Part shown: positions 13,585 through 21,184 of the stretch, one piece after another
Position numbering within the stretch: position 1 is the stretch's first letter
Layout of the letters: every line of letters begins with the position of its first letter
Assembly (NCBI RefSeq): GCF_900114155.1
Contig: NZ_FOSC01000007.1
Location: 124,001-188,000 of the forward strand
DNA length: 64,000 nucleotides
Direction of reading: 5' to 3'
Origin: Marinobacter persicus
GTDB taxonomy: Bacteria; Pseudomonadota; Gammaproteobacteria; Pseudomonadales; Oleiphilaceae
The notes under the pieces: model-generated
What the model was told of the DNA's origin: nothing
Seen by the model: the letters and a program-made list of their open reading frames with translations, nothing else
Databases searched by the model: none
Made by a program: the position numbers and the translations under genes

Positions 13585-14358
13585 ATGGATATTCTTACGC
13601 TTGTCGGGCTACTGGCCGGAACTATGATCGTTATCCTGGCCATGGTGGCGGACACGTCGGCGATGACCTTCGTGAATCTGCCGGGTCTGGCGATTGTGCT
13701 GGGGGGTACCTTTGCCGTCACCCTGATCAAGTTCCGGATGGCCTCGGTGGTCAGTTCCTTCAAGCTGGCCATGAAGGCGACCTTTACCGACCACCTGGCG
13801 CGCCCGGTAGAGTTGATTCGTGAGACCGCCACACTGGGCCGGATTGTCCGTAAGGAAGGCTTGCTGGGCCTGGAGAACCACGAAACCGAGGACGAATTCC
13901 TCCAAAAAGCCATCAACCTGTGCGTGGATGGCCACCCGCCGGAAACGGTGGAAGATGCCCTGCTGCAGGAGAGTGAGCAGACCGCCGAGCGTTACGACAT
14001 GGCCGAGCGGGTGTTTCGGGGGATTGGAGAATCGGCGCCGGCGATCGGCATGCTGGGTACCCTGGTGGGGCTGGTGCAGATGCTTAAAACCCTGGATGAC
14101 CCCTCGACCATCGGCCCGGCCATGGCCATTGCCCTGCTGACCACCCTGTATGGGTCGTTCATCGCCCAGTTGATCGCTCTGCCGCTGGCGGAAAAACTGC
14201 AACTCAAGGCCGAGGACGACGCCCGCAACCAGATGCTGATCATTACCTCCATCAAGAGCATCATGCGGGGTGAGAACCCCCGGGTGATGACGGAAATCCT
14301 GTCGTCCTATGTAACACCCGAGCAGCGCACCAAGCTGGATGAGCAGCAGGAGGCCTAG
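13585..14358 (+). CDS. Flagellar motor stator protein, MotA/PomA family
   Basis: This 257-residue protein has four predicted membrane segments (N-terminal pair within about residues 1-50, C-terminal pair within about 145-205) and the family signature APAIGMLGTLVGLVQMLKTLDDPSTIGPAMAIALLTT between helices 3 and 4. The cytoplasmic loop between helices 2 and 3 carries the charged rotor-interacting region. With the next gene it forms the ion-conducting stator. The overall sequence resembles the sodium-type PomA or MotC more than MotA; the ion is not certain. Confidence 0.9.
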   Translation: MDILTLVGLLAGTMIVILAMVADTSAMTFVNLPGLAIVLGGTFAVTLIKFRMASVVSSFKLAMKATFTDHLARPVELIRETATLGRIVRKEGLLGLENHETEDEFLQKAINLCVDGHPPETVEDALLQESEQTAERYDMAERVFRGIGESAPAIGMLGTLVGLVQMLKTLDDPSTIGPAMAIALLTTLYGSFIAQLIALPLAEKLQLKAEDDARNQMLIITSIKSIMRGENPRVMTEILSSYVTPEQRTKLDEQQEA

Positions 14359-14360
14359 GT

Positions 14361-15194
14361 TTGCAACCGACGCGGCCACCGAAAAAACGCAAACAGAAAA
14401 AAGGCAATCCGGACTGGATCGTCACCTTTGCCGATCTGGCAACCTTGTTGTTGACCTTCTTCATCCTGCTGTTGTCCTTTGCCGAAATGGACGCGGAAAA
14501 ATACCGTGCCATGGCCAACTCCATGAAACTGGCGCTGGGCGCGGACAATGTGATCGGTGAAGACATTGGGGGTGCGCCACTGTCGGAAGTGGAATCTGAC
14601 TCTGTCTCCCTGCCCGAGCCCACCGATACCCTGCAGGAACAGCCGGAATTCATCGACGAGCGTACCGAGTCGTCCGAGACCGCCAAGATTCCCGGCGGTG
14701 TGCTGGATCTGTCCCAGCGCCTGATCCGGGAGCTGGAGTCAGAAGTGGCTTCGGACAAACTGCATATCAATTACGACAAGGACCAGGTGGTCATTCGCTT
14801 CTCCGAGGACGCCACCTTTCCTTCCGGCGATGCCACCATCAAGCCGGACATGATTCCGATCATCGAACGGGTGGTGGAAGTGGTGGGTAATTGCACGGGG
14901 AATATTGTCGTGTCGGGTCATACCGATGATCGCCCCATATCCAGCACCCAGTACCGCTCGAACTGGGACCTGTCAGCGGCGCGCGCGGTGTCGGTGGTGC
15001 ATGAACTGGTATTGAACCGGGATATCGAGGCAGAGCGGGTGGTGGCCGCCGGCCGGGCCGAAACCCAGCCATTGGCACCGAACAACACGGCAGAAAACCG
15101 GGCAGTGAACCGCCGGGTGGAGATCTCCATCCGTAATCCGGAGTGTGATGAAGACGCCCCCACCCGGGACCTGCCCATTGAAATCCTGCCCTGA
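14361..15194 (+). CDS. Flagellar motor stator protein, MotB/PomB family
   Basis: This 277-residue protein has one membrane helix with the plug-domain start and the ion-binding Asp in WIVTFADLATLLLTFF (about residues 18-34). A variable linker rich in Glu and Ser follows, then an OmpA-type peptidoglycan-binding domain (VSGHTDDRPIS, NWDLSAARAVSVV, NRRVEISI). It starts at TTG 14361, supported by AGGAGG at 14348-14353 with 7-nt spacing and by only 2 bp separating it from the motA-type gene. Together the two make a stator complex. Confidence 0.9.
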   Translation: MQPTRPPKKRKQKKGNPDWIVTFADLATLLLTFFILLLSFAEMDAEKYRAMANSMKLALGADNVIGEDIGGAPLSEVESDSVSLPEPTDTLQEQPEFIDERTESSETAKIPGGVLDLSQRLIRELESEVASDKLHINYDKDQVVIRFSEDATFPSGDATIKPDMIPIIERVVEVVGNCTGNIVVSGHTDDRPISSTQYRSNWDLSAARAVSVVHELVLNRDIEAERVVAAGRAETQPLAPNNTAENRAVNRRVEISIRNPECDEDAPTRDLPIEILP

Positions 15195-15199
15195 TCCTT

Positions 15200-15655
15200 T
15201 TACTGCACTTCCACCTCGATGGCCTTCGGCTCTTTCGGCTCGGCCTTCTGGATGGTCAGAGTCAGCAGGCCGTCCTTGAAGTTAGCCTTCACACTGTTTT
15301 CATCCACGTTTTCGGGCAGGGTAAAGCGGCGCAGGAAACTGCCGTAGAAGCGTTCAATGCGGTGGTGCTTCTTGTCGTTGGTTTCTTCCTCGCTCTTGCG
15401 CTCGCCCTGAATGGACAGCACGCCGTCGTGCACCGTGACCTTTACATCGTCCTTGTTCATGCCCGGCAGCTCGGCTTCGATGGTGAAGGCACTGTCGGTT
15501 TCCTTGATGTCGACGGCCGGTGACCAGTCACTGCGGCTGAACAGGTCCTTGCCTTCCCGGTCACCGTTGGTCCGGGCCAAGCCGAACATCCGGTTGTAGC
15601 GGTTCATCAGGTCATCGAATTCATTGATCGGATTCCAGCGGGTCAGATTGCTCAT
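15200..15655 (-). CDS. Small heat-shock protein, Hsp20/IbpA class
   Basis: This 151-residue chaperone has an alpha-crystallin domain at about residues 45-140. Motifs include DWSPAVDIKETDSAFTIEAELPGM, HDGVLSIQGERKSE, GSFLRRFTLPENVD, the NFKDGLLTLTIQKAE strand containing the conserved G-x-L, and an I-x-V-like tail (IEVEVQ). It prevents aggregation of unfolded proteins. It converges with the stator operon, only 5 bp separating the stops, and has a sigma32-like promoter upstream. Confidence 0.93.
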   Translation of the reverse strand: MSNLTRWNPINEFDDLMNRYNRMFGLARTNGDREGKDLFSRSDWSPAVDIKETDSAFTIEAELPGMNKDDVKVTVHDGVLSIQGERKSEEETNDKKHHRIERFYGSFLRRFTLPENVDENSVKANFKDGLLTLTIQKAEPKEPKAIEVEVQ

Positions 15656-15771
15656 AGGGAACTCCTCCTTTTGACGATAACGAATCTGAGATGTTCATTC
15701 AGCTTCGCTCGCGGAACAGCTCCATGCCGGTGGCGCCAGCCGGATGGTATCCGTGAACTGCGGCTATTCTT

Positions 15772-15801
15772 GAATGTAGGATGCATTGGTGGGTTTTCAA
15801 G
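15772..15801 (-). promoter_or_regulatory. Sigma32-type heat-shock promoter for hsp20
   Basis: On the minus strand a perfect CTTGAAA (15801-15795) is followed after 15 bp by CTACATTC (15779-15772), a 4-of-7 match to CCCCATNT. It lies about 115 bp upstream of the hsp20 start. A GGTCAA-TAT-TTGACC palindrome at 15811-15825 sits just upstream of it. Confidence 0.6.
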
Positions 15802-15852
15802 GCCCCGGCTGGTCAATATTTGACCTTGATCAGTCGGGACCCCGGAAGGGAG

Positions 15853-16392
15853 TTACTGGCCGGCGTTCAGGTATTCGTCCTTGAGTTTGACGTAGTTGGC
15901 GGCGGTGTATTTGAAGAAGGTTTTTTCCTTGTCGGTCAGTGCCCGGGCCTGTTTGCACGGTGAGCCCACGTATAGGTAACCGGACTCCAGCCGCTTGCCC
16001 GGTGGCACCAGGGTGCCGGCGGCGATGATCACCTCATCTTCCACCACCGCGCCGTCCATCACGGTGCAGCCCATGCCCACGAGCACGCGGCTGCCGATGG
16101 TGCAGCCGTGCAGCAGGGCCTTGTGGCCCACGGTGACGTCGTCACCCAGGATCAGCGGCCAGCCGCCGGGGTTGTAGTCGCTGGCGTGGGTGATGTGCAG
16201 CACCGAGCCGTCCTGGATGCTGCAGCGGCTGCCAATGCGGATTTTGTGCATGTCGCCGCGAATCACCGTCATCGGCCAGACCGAGCAGTCCTCGCCCATC
16301 TGCACGTCGCCGATGACCACGGCGCTCTCATCCACCCACGAGCGTTCGCCAAATTGTGGTGTGATACCCTTGTGTGTTCGTACATTCGTCAT
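15853..16392 (-). CDS. Gamma-carbonic-anhydrase-like hexapeptide-repeat protein (YrdA type)
   Basis: This 179-residue protein is a left-handed beta-helix built of hexapeptide repeats (VVIGDVQMGEDCSVWPMTVIRGD, ILGDDVTVGHKALLHGCTIG). The three zinc-ligand histidine positions of gamma-carbonic anhydrases are recognisable in LHITHAS and VGHKALLHG. Many such proteins bind zinc but show little anhydrase activity, so the reaction is uncertain. The ATG at 16392 gives MTNVRTHKGITPQFG, typical of the family. It diverges from prlC. Confidence 0.88.
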   Translation of the reverse strand: MTNVRTHKGITPQFGERSWVDESAVVIGDVQMGEDCSVWPMTVIRGDMHKIRIGSRCSIQDGSVLHITHASDYNPGGWPLILGDDVTVGHKALLHGCTIGSRVLVGMGCTVMDGAVVEDEVIIAAGTLVPPGKRLESGYLYVGSPCKQARALTDKEKTFFKYTAANYVKLKDEYLNAGQ

Positions 16393-16427
16393 TATGTATA
16401 CCTTATCGAATATGCCCGGTGGTTGCG

Positions 16428-16543
16428 GTGCAGCTGGGGGTAGGCCTTTCCAAAAATTTGTGGAGCCATGGATGGCGGAAGACAAGCGACCCAGGGATGG
16501 GCCGCCAGGAGCGCTTTTTGGAAAGGCCTACCCCCAGATGCAC
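16428..16543. repeat. Long palindromic element, type B, copy 1
   Basis: Arms at 16428-16456 and 16515-16543 are inverted copies of 29 bp with one mismatch; the inner 23 bp are perfect (CTGGGGGTAGGCCTTTCCAA and onward). The 58-nt centre contains CCATGGATGG (16466-16475) and CCAGGGATGG (16491-16500), 25 bp apart. A related element lies at 47442-47550. It occupies the divergent promoter region between the carbonic-anhydrase-like gene and prlC, so it is not simply a terminator. Confidence 0.85.
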
Positions 16544-16603
16544 TTCCCCAATGTCTGATACCGGGAAGCTACCTCAAACACGAATAGCTGAGAAGGGCTT
16601 TAT

Positions 16604-18658
16604 ATGAACAACCCGCTTTTAACCGACGATCTGCTGCCGAAGTTTGATCACATCCGCATCGAACACATGGAACCGGCGATTGACCAGATTCTCAGCGAAA
16701 ACCGGATGAAAATTCCCCAGCTGGCCGCACAGGATGACCCCACCTGGGACACGCTGGTCCAGCCCATGCAGGCGATGGAGAACAAGCTGGCGAACGCCTG
16801 GTCGGTGATTTGCCACCTCAACGGCGTGGCCAACAACGACGACTTGCGCAAGGTGTACAAGAGCTGCCTGGAAAAGCTGACAGAGTACAGCACCGAGATC
16901 AGCCAGAACGCCGAGCTGTGCGACGCCTACAAGAAGCTGGCGGCGCGGGACGATTTTGACCAGCTGAGCGAAGCCCAGCGCAAGGCCGTTGAGAACACCC
17001 TGCGGGATTTCCGCCTGGGTGGTGTCGACCTGCCCGAGGACCAGAAGAAGCAGTACGCCGAACTGTCCCGGGAGCTGGCGGAGCTGTCCAACAAGTTCAG
17101 CGACAACGTGCTGGACGCTACCCAGCACTGGTACAAGCACATCACCGATGTGAACGAGCTGTCCGGCCTGCCGGAATCGGCGCTTGAGGGCGCCAAGCAG
17201 GCGGCGGAGCAGAAGGAGCTGGACGGCTATGTGATCACCCTGGATTTCCCCAGCTTCTTCCCGGTGATGACCTACGGTGACAACCGGGAGCTGCGCCGGG
17301 AGGTGTACGAGGCGTTCGTGACCCGGGCCTCCGACCAGGGTCCGGATGCCGGCCAGTGGGACAACACCCCGGTGATGGCTGAAATCCTCAAGCGCCGTCA
17401 CGCCATGGCCAAGTTGCTGGGCTTTGATAACTACGCGGAGCTGTCGCTGGCCACCAAGATGGCGCGCAGCGTCGAGGAAGTAATGGACTTCCTGAACCAG
17501 CTGGCGGCGAAATCCAAGCCCCAGGCGGAGAAAGAGTTTGCCGAGCTGCAGGCGTTCGCCAAAGACGAGCATGGCGTGGACAACCTGCAAGCCTGGGACG
17601 TGGGCTACTACAGCGAGAAGCTGCGCCAGAAGCGCTACGACATTTCCCCGGAAACCCTGCGCCCCTGGTTCCCGGCGGAAAAGGTTGTGAACGGTCTGTT
17701 CAGCGTGGCAGAACGGCTGTTTGGTGTGCAGATCGAGGAAAGGCCGGAAGTGGAAACCTGGCACGCTGACGCCAGTGCTTATTGCATCAGCCGTGACGGC
17801 GAGCCGGTGGCCTGGTTCTATCTCGACCCCTACGCCCGCCAGGGCAAGCGTGGTGGTGCCTGGATGGCGGATTGCCGGGTGCGCTGGCGCAACCAGCGTG
17901 GCCAGCTGCAGCTACCGGTGGCCTTCCTGACCTGCAACTTCACCCCGCCGGTGAAGGGCAAGCCCTCGCTGCTCACCCACGACGAGGTCACCACCCTGTT
18001 CCACGAGTTCGGTCATGGCCTGCACCACATGCTCACCCAGGTGGACGTGATGGACGTGTCCGGCATCAACGGCGTGGCCTGGGACGCGGTGGAGCTGCCC
18101 AGCCAGTTCCTGGAAAACTGGTGCTGGGACCCGGAATCCCTGGCGCTGATCGCCAGCCACCACGAAACCGGTGAGCCGCTGCCGGAAGACCTGCTTGAGA
18201 AACTGCTGGCAGCGAAGAACTTCCAGTCCGGCATGGCCATGGTGCGCCAGCTGGAGTTCTCGCTGTTCGACTTCCGCCTGCACGCGGAATTCACAGAGGA
18301 AGCGCCCACCAACCCGCTGGATATGCATCGCAAAGTGCGGGAAGAGATCGCGGTGATCGAAGCGCCGGAATTCAACCGCTTCCCCAACGCCTTCTCCCAC
18401 ATTTTCGCCGGCGGCTACGCGGCGGGTTATTACAGCTACAAGTGGGCCGAGGTGCTGGCGGCGGACGCCTTCTCCCTGTTCGAGGAAAAGGGCATTTTCC
18501 ACCCGGAAACCGGCGAGGCGTTCCTGACCAATATCCTGGAGAAAGGCGGTTCGCAGGAGCCCATGGAGTTGTTCAAGGCATTCCGTGGTCGGGAACCCGA
18601 GGTGGATGCGCTGCTCAAACAAACCGGTATCAGTGGCAACAGTGACAGCGCTGCCTGA
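16604..18658 (+). CDS. prlC: Oligopeptidase A (M3 family metallopeptidase)
   Basis: This 684-residue cytosolic zinc peptidase degrades oligopeptides, including cleaved signal peptides. The HEFGH zinc motif lies near residue 467 (TTLFHEFGHGLHHML), with the downstream Glu ligand in the WDAVELPSQFLENW segment. The C-terminal NAFSHIFAGGYAAGYYSY signature is intact. The length matches E. coli PrlC. A hairpin and the yheV gene follow. Confidence 0.96.
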   Translation: MNNPLLTDDLLPKFDHIRIEHMEPAIDQILSENRMKIPQLAAQDDPTWDTLVQPMQAMENKLANAWSVICHLNGVANNDDLRKVYKSCLEKLTEYSTEISQNAELCDAYKKLAARDDFDQLSEAQRKAVENTLRDFRLGGVDLPEDQKKQYAELSRELAELSNKFSDNVLDATQHWYKHITDVNELSGLPESALEGAKQAAEQKELDGYVITLDFPSFFPVMTYGDNRELRREVYEAFVTRASDQGPDAGQWDNTPVMAEILKRRHAMAKLLGFDNYAELSLATKMARSVEEVMDFLNQLAAKSKPQAEKEFAELQAFAKDEHGVDNLQAWDVGYYSEKLRQKRYDISPETLRPWFPAEKVVNGLFSVAERLFGVQIEERPEVETWHADASAYCISRDGEPVAWFYLDPYARQGKRGGAWMADCRVRWRNQRGQLQLPVAFLTCNFTPPVKGKPSLLTHDEVTTLFHEFGHGLHHMLTQVDVMDVSGINGVAWDAVELPSQFLENWCWDPESLALIASHHETGEPLPEDLLEKLLAAKNFQSGMAMVRQLEFSLFDFRLHAEFTEEAPTNPLDMHRKVREEIAVIEAPEFNRFPNAFSHIFAGGYAAGYYSYKWAEVLAADAFSLFEEKGIFHPETGEAFLTNILEKGGSQEPMELFKAFRGREPEVDALLKQTGISGNSDSAA

Positions 18659-18667
18659 TACAATGGC

Positions 18668-18694
18668 CACCGGTCGTCGTAGTGATGACCGGTG
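18668..18694 (+). other. Hairpin between prlC and the YheV gene
   Basis: CACCGGTC (18668-18675) pairs with GACCGGTG (18687-18694), an 8-bp perfect stem. There is no T-run, so read-through into the next gene, 20 bp away, is expected. Confidence 0.4.
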
Positions 18695-18714
18695 ACGTAA
18701 TCTGGAGTTGAATT

Positions 18715-18969
18715 ATGGCAAGTCCCAAACGTTTCATCGCTGGCGCCGTGTGCCCCCGTTGCGCCGAGATGGACAAGATCATGATGTTCACGGACGACAC
18801 CGACGAGCAAATCCGTGAATGCGTGGCCTGTGGGTTCACCGATGCGATGTCCGACCAGCCCGAACCGACCGCTGCCGAATTGCAGACCCGGGTGAACCAA
18901 CGCGGTAACGAAGACGATCACACCGTCAAACAGGTGGTGTTTTTCAAGGCCGCTGCGGACGACGACTGA
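18715..18969 (+). CDS. YheV-family zinc-ribbon protein
   Basis: This 84-residue protein carries two cysteine pairs, AVCPRCAEMDK near residue 13 and RECVACGFTD near residue 38, forming a small zinc ribbon. This matches the YheV/DUF2387 family of unknown function. The C-terminal half is acidic and lacks further motifs. It follows prlC closely and probably shares its transcript. Confidence 0.85.
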   Translation: MASPKRFIAGAVCPRCAEMDKIMMFTDDTDEQIRECVACGFTDAMSDQPEPTAAELQTRVNQRGNEDDHTVKQVVFFKAAADDD

Positions 18970-18972
18970 GCA

Positions 18973-20382
18973 TTGACCGACCCGACCTACCGATATCGCG
19001 CCCTGGAGCAATGGTTGTCCCAGGGCATCGCGGACGGGCGCTGGCCCTCCCATAGCCGCTTGCCCTCGATCCGTGAGCTGTGTGCGCGACACGGTGTTTC
19101 CAAGGCCACGGTACAGCATGCTCTGAGGCGGCTGGAGGCTCGCGGGGTGGTCGAGGCCCGCCCGAAATCCGGCTATTTTGTCACCCGCCTGCCGGAGCCC
19201 TTGCCCCCGCCCCGACCCAAAACCGAACTGGAGGCGCCCCGCCCCGTTACTATCAGCCATCTGCTTCTGGATATCATGGCGCGCAACGGAGCGTTTGATC
19301 TGAAACCAGCCCCTGAGACCGGTGAGGCTCCCTATGGCATTACTGCACTTAACCGGGCCATAGGGCGCGCGCTTCGGCGCCAACGGCGTTCAAACTTCCA
19401 GTACTACGACGAGCCTGCAGGGGATGCGGGATTCCGTGAGCAGCTGGCGCTGCGTTACAATCGGCGGGGCTGGCCCGTTACAGCCGACGAGTTGTGCGTG
19501 ACCTCTGGCTGCCAGCACGCTCTGTTTCTGGCGCTGATGGCCTGCTGCCAGGCCGGTGATGTGGTGGCGGTGGAAACACCGGGGTTTTATGGTGTGCTGC
19601 AGTTGCTGGAACAGCTGAACCTTAAGGTGATCGAGATCCCCGCCCGGGCCGAAACCGGCATGGATATGGACGCTCTGGCGCAGGCACTGGAGCGCTGGGA
19701 TATTCGCGCCTGTGTGGTGTCGCCCGCCTTCGCCACGCCGGGTGGGGCTCTGATGCCCGATGAGGCCCGGGCGCGGCTGATCTCCATGGCGGAAGACCAC
19801 AATCTGGCTGTCATTGAAGACGACATTTACGCCGAATCCGGTTTTGAGCATGTGCCAGACCCTCTAAAGGCCCGCGATCGTAACGGCCGGGTCATTCATT
19901 GCAGTTCATTTTCCAAGGTACTGTCCCGCGACCTGCGTCTTGGCTGGATAGCGGGTGGCCGTTGGCACGATCGGATACTGCACCTGAAGCTGGTGACGCA
20001 GTTGGCTAGCAGCCGGTATTTGCAGCAAGGCGTCGCCGATTTTATGCGGGAAGGTGCGTTACATGCCCATTTGCGCAGAGAGCGGCTGCGTCTGCGCGAA
20101 CAGCGCGACGAGCTACTTGGGGACATTCGCCAATGGCCGGGCACGGTGGGTGTCTCGGTTCCTCAAGGAGGTCTGGCACTCTGGCTGGAGCTCCCCGATA
20201 CCTGTGACACCCTCGCCGTTTATCAGGCGGCGTTGCAAGCCGGGATCGTGATCACTCCGGGCCCGCTGTTTTCGGCTTCCGGCGATTACACCAACGGTTT
20301 GCGATTGAGTTTCGCCCACCCATGGAATGACCGACGGCGAGGCGCCCTGCAACGTCTGCCAGCGCTGCTTGGTCTGCACTGA
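18973..20382 (+). CDS. MocR-type GntR/aminotransferase-like transcription regulator
   Basis: This protein of about 469 residues fuses an N-terminal GntR winged helix (about residues 1-70: GRWPSHSRLPSIRELCARHGVSKATVQHALRRLE) to a fold-type I PLP aminotransferase-like domain. The PLP lysine is in SSFSKVLSRDLRLGW, and the Asp of the cofactor site is in VIEDDIYAE. It starts at TTG 18973, 3 bp after yheV. Family members use an amino-acid or vitamin-like ligand to control adjacent genes. The next gene, the shortened CcoG, is preceded by a direct repeat that could be its operator. Confidence 0.9.
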   Translation: MTDPTYRYRALEQWLSQGIADGRWPSHSRLPSIRELCARHGVSKATVQHALRRLEARGVVEARPKSGYFVTRLPEPLPPPRPKTELEAPRPVTISHLLLDIMARNGAFDLKPAPETGEAPYGITALNRAIGRALRRQRRSNFQYYDEPAGDAGFREQLALRYNRRGWPVTADELCVTSGCQHALFLALMACCQAGDVVAVETPGFYGVLQLLEQLNLKVIEIPARAETGMDMDALAQALERWDIRACVVSPAFATPGGALMPDEARARLISMAEDHNLAVIEDDIYAESGFEHVPDPLKARDRNGRVIHCSSFSKVLSRDLRLGWIAGGRWHDRILHLKLVTQLASSRYLQQGVADFMREGALHAHLRRERLRLREQRDELLGDIRQWPGTVGVSVPQGGLALWLELPDTCDTLAVYQAALQAGIVITPGPLFSASGDYTNGLRLSFAHPWNDRRRGALQRLPALLGLH

Positions 20383-20388
20383 CCCCAT

Positions 20389-20434
20389 CTGTACCGATCA
20401 TTATTGAAAAATGTGAGCCTGCACCGATTCGTTC
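20389..20434 (+). promoter_or_regulatory. Direct repeat, possible MocR operator
   Basis: CTGTACCGATC begins at 20389 and CTGCACCGATT at 20419, exactly 30 bp apart (9 of 11 identical). MocR regulators such as GabR bind direct repeats separated by about three helical turns. The repeats lie in the 97-bp gap between the MocR gene and the shortened ccoG. Confidence 0.4.
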
Positions 20435-20479
20435 CCACGCCCTAGGCTGTCGCAAAAGACACCAACGTGAGAGCGAACG

Positions 20480-20983
20480 ATGGGCCAGCAGATACCAATC
20501 CAAACCGTCACTGATGACGGGAAAATCCAGACCCGCAGTTTTAAAGGCTATTTCAGGCGCCTGCGTATCCTGCGGCCAAGAATGCTGGGTTATGCCGTGA
20601 TTCTGCTGGCCATGATCGGTACCTTTTCGTGGGCGCTGGTGTCGAGGCCCATGCAGACCCTGGATGTCGAAAAAGACCGTGGCCTGTTTCGTTACAACGC
20701 CAAAGGTCAGGTGGAGAACAGCTATACCCTGAAACTGCTCAATAAAAGCAACCAGAGTCGAAGTTATGAGTTTCGTGTTTCCGGGCTGAATGGCGCGCAC
20801 CCCAGCACGAAGACCATTGGCCCGGTAGGCGCTGGCGAGAGGCTTGAAGTACCGGTGTCGATCTCTGTCAGCCCTGAGAACCTCGTGAACGATGTGACCA
20901 GTCTTAACTTCCATCTCCTGCCGGCTGATGACATCGCACCAACACTCATGGTGAAAAGCAAGTTCACGGCACAAGTGCGATAA
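20480..20983 (+). CDS. Shortened CcoG/FixG-like protein lacking the ferredoxin core
   Basis: This 167-residue protein joins the first about 29 residues of CcoG (IPIQTV, KIQTRSFKGYFRRLR) directly to its last about 138 residues (LRPRMLGYAVILLAMIG, a membrane helix at about 36-56, then the FixG C-terminal Ig-like domain, ENSYTLKLLNKS, VPVSISVSPENL). Full CcoG is about 470 residues, with four more membrane helices and two [4Fe-4S] ferredoxin motifs for Cu(II) reduction in cbb3 oxidase assembly. All are absent, and the protein has no cysteine. The frame is intact and the start has a plausible GAGAG ribosome site. No cbb3 genes are nearby. It is either a decaying deletion product or a new small membrane protein. 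Confidence 0.8.
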   Translation: MGQQIPIQTVTDDGKIQTRSFKGYFRRLRILRPRMLGYAVILLAMIGTFSWALVSRPMQTLDVEKDRGLFRYNAKGQVENSYTLKLLNKSNQSRSYEFRVSGLNGAHPSTKTIGPVGAGERLEVPVSISVSPENLVNDVTSLNFHLLPADDIAPTLMVKSKFTAQVR

Positions 20984-21060
20984 CCGTCAACAGACCCACG
21001 AGTTAATAGAATCCTGGCCCTAAAAAGTCTTCAAAAGGCGTTATCACACAGGATAAACAT

Positions 21061-21135
21061 GAGGGGCTGGTAGGGGATGTCAAAACATTCAGGAAAACCA
21101 CCGTTTTCCGTTTTGACATCCCCTACCAGCCCCTC
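21061..21135. repeat. Long perfect palindromic element, type C
   Basis: Two perfect 26-bp inverted arms (21061-21086 and 21110-21135, beginning GAGGGGCTGGTAGGGGATGT) enclose 23 nt that contain a second perfect hairpin, GGAAAAC-CACC-GTTTTCC (21092-21109). It lies between converging genes and may act as a bidirectional terminator. The remaining flanks (20984-21060, 21136-21184) show nothing else. Confidence 0.9.
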
Positions 21136-21184
21136 ATTGCCCACCATAACCAGCAGGCTAAGCTTTAAAGACTAACCCCCAGCC

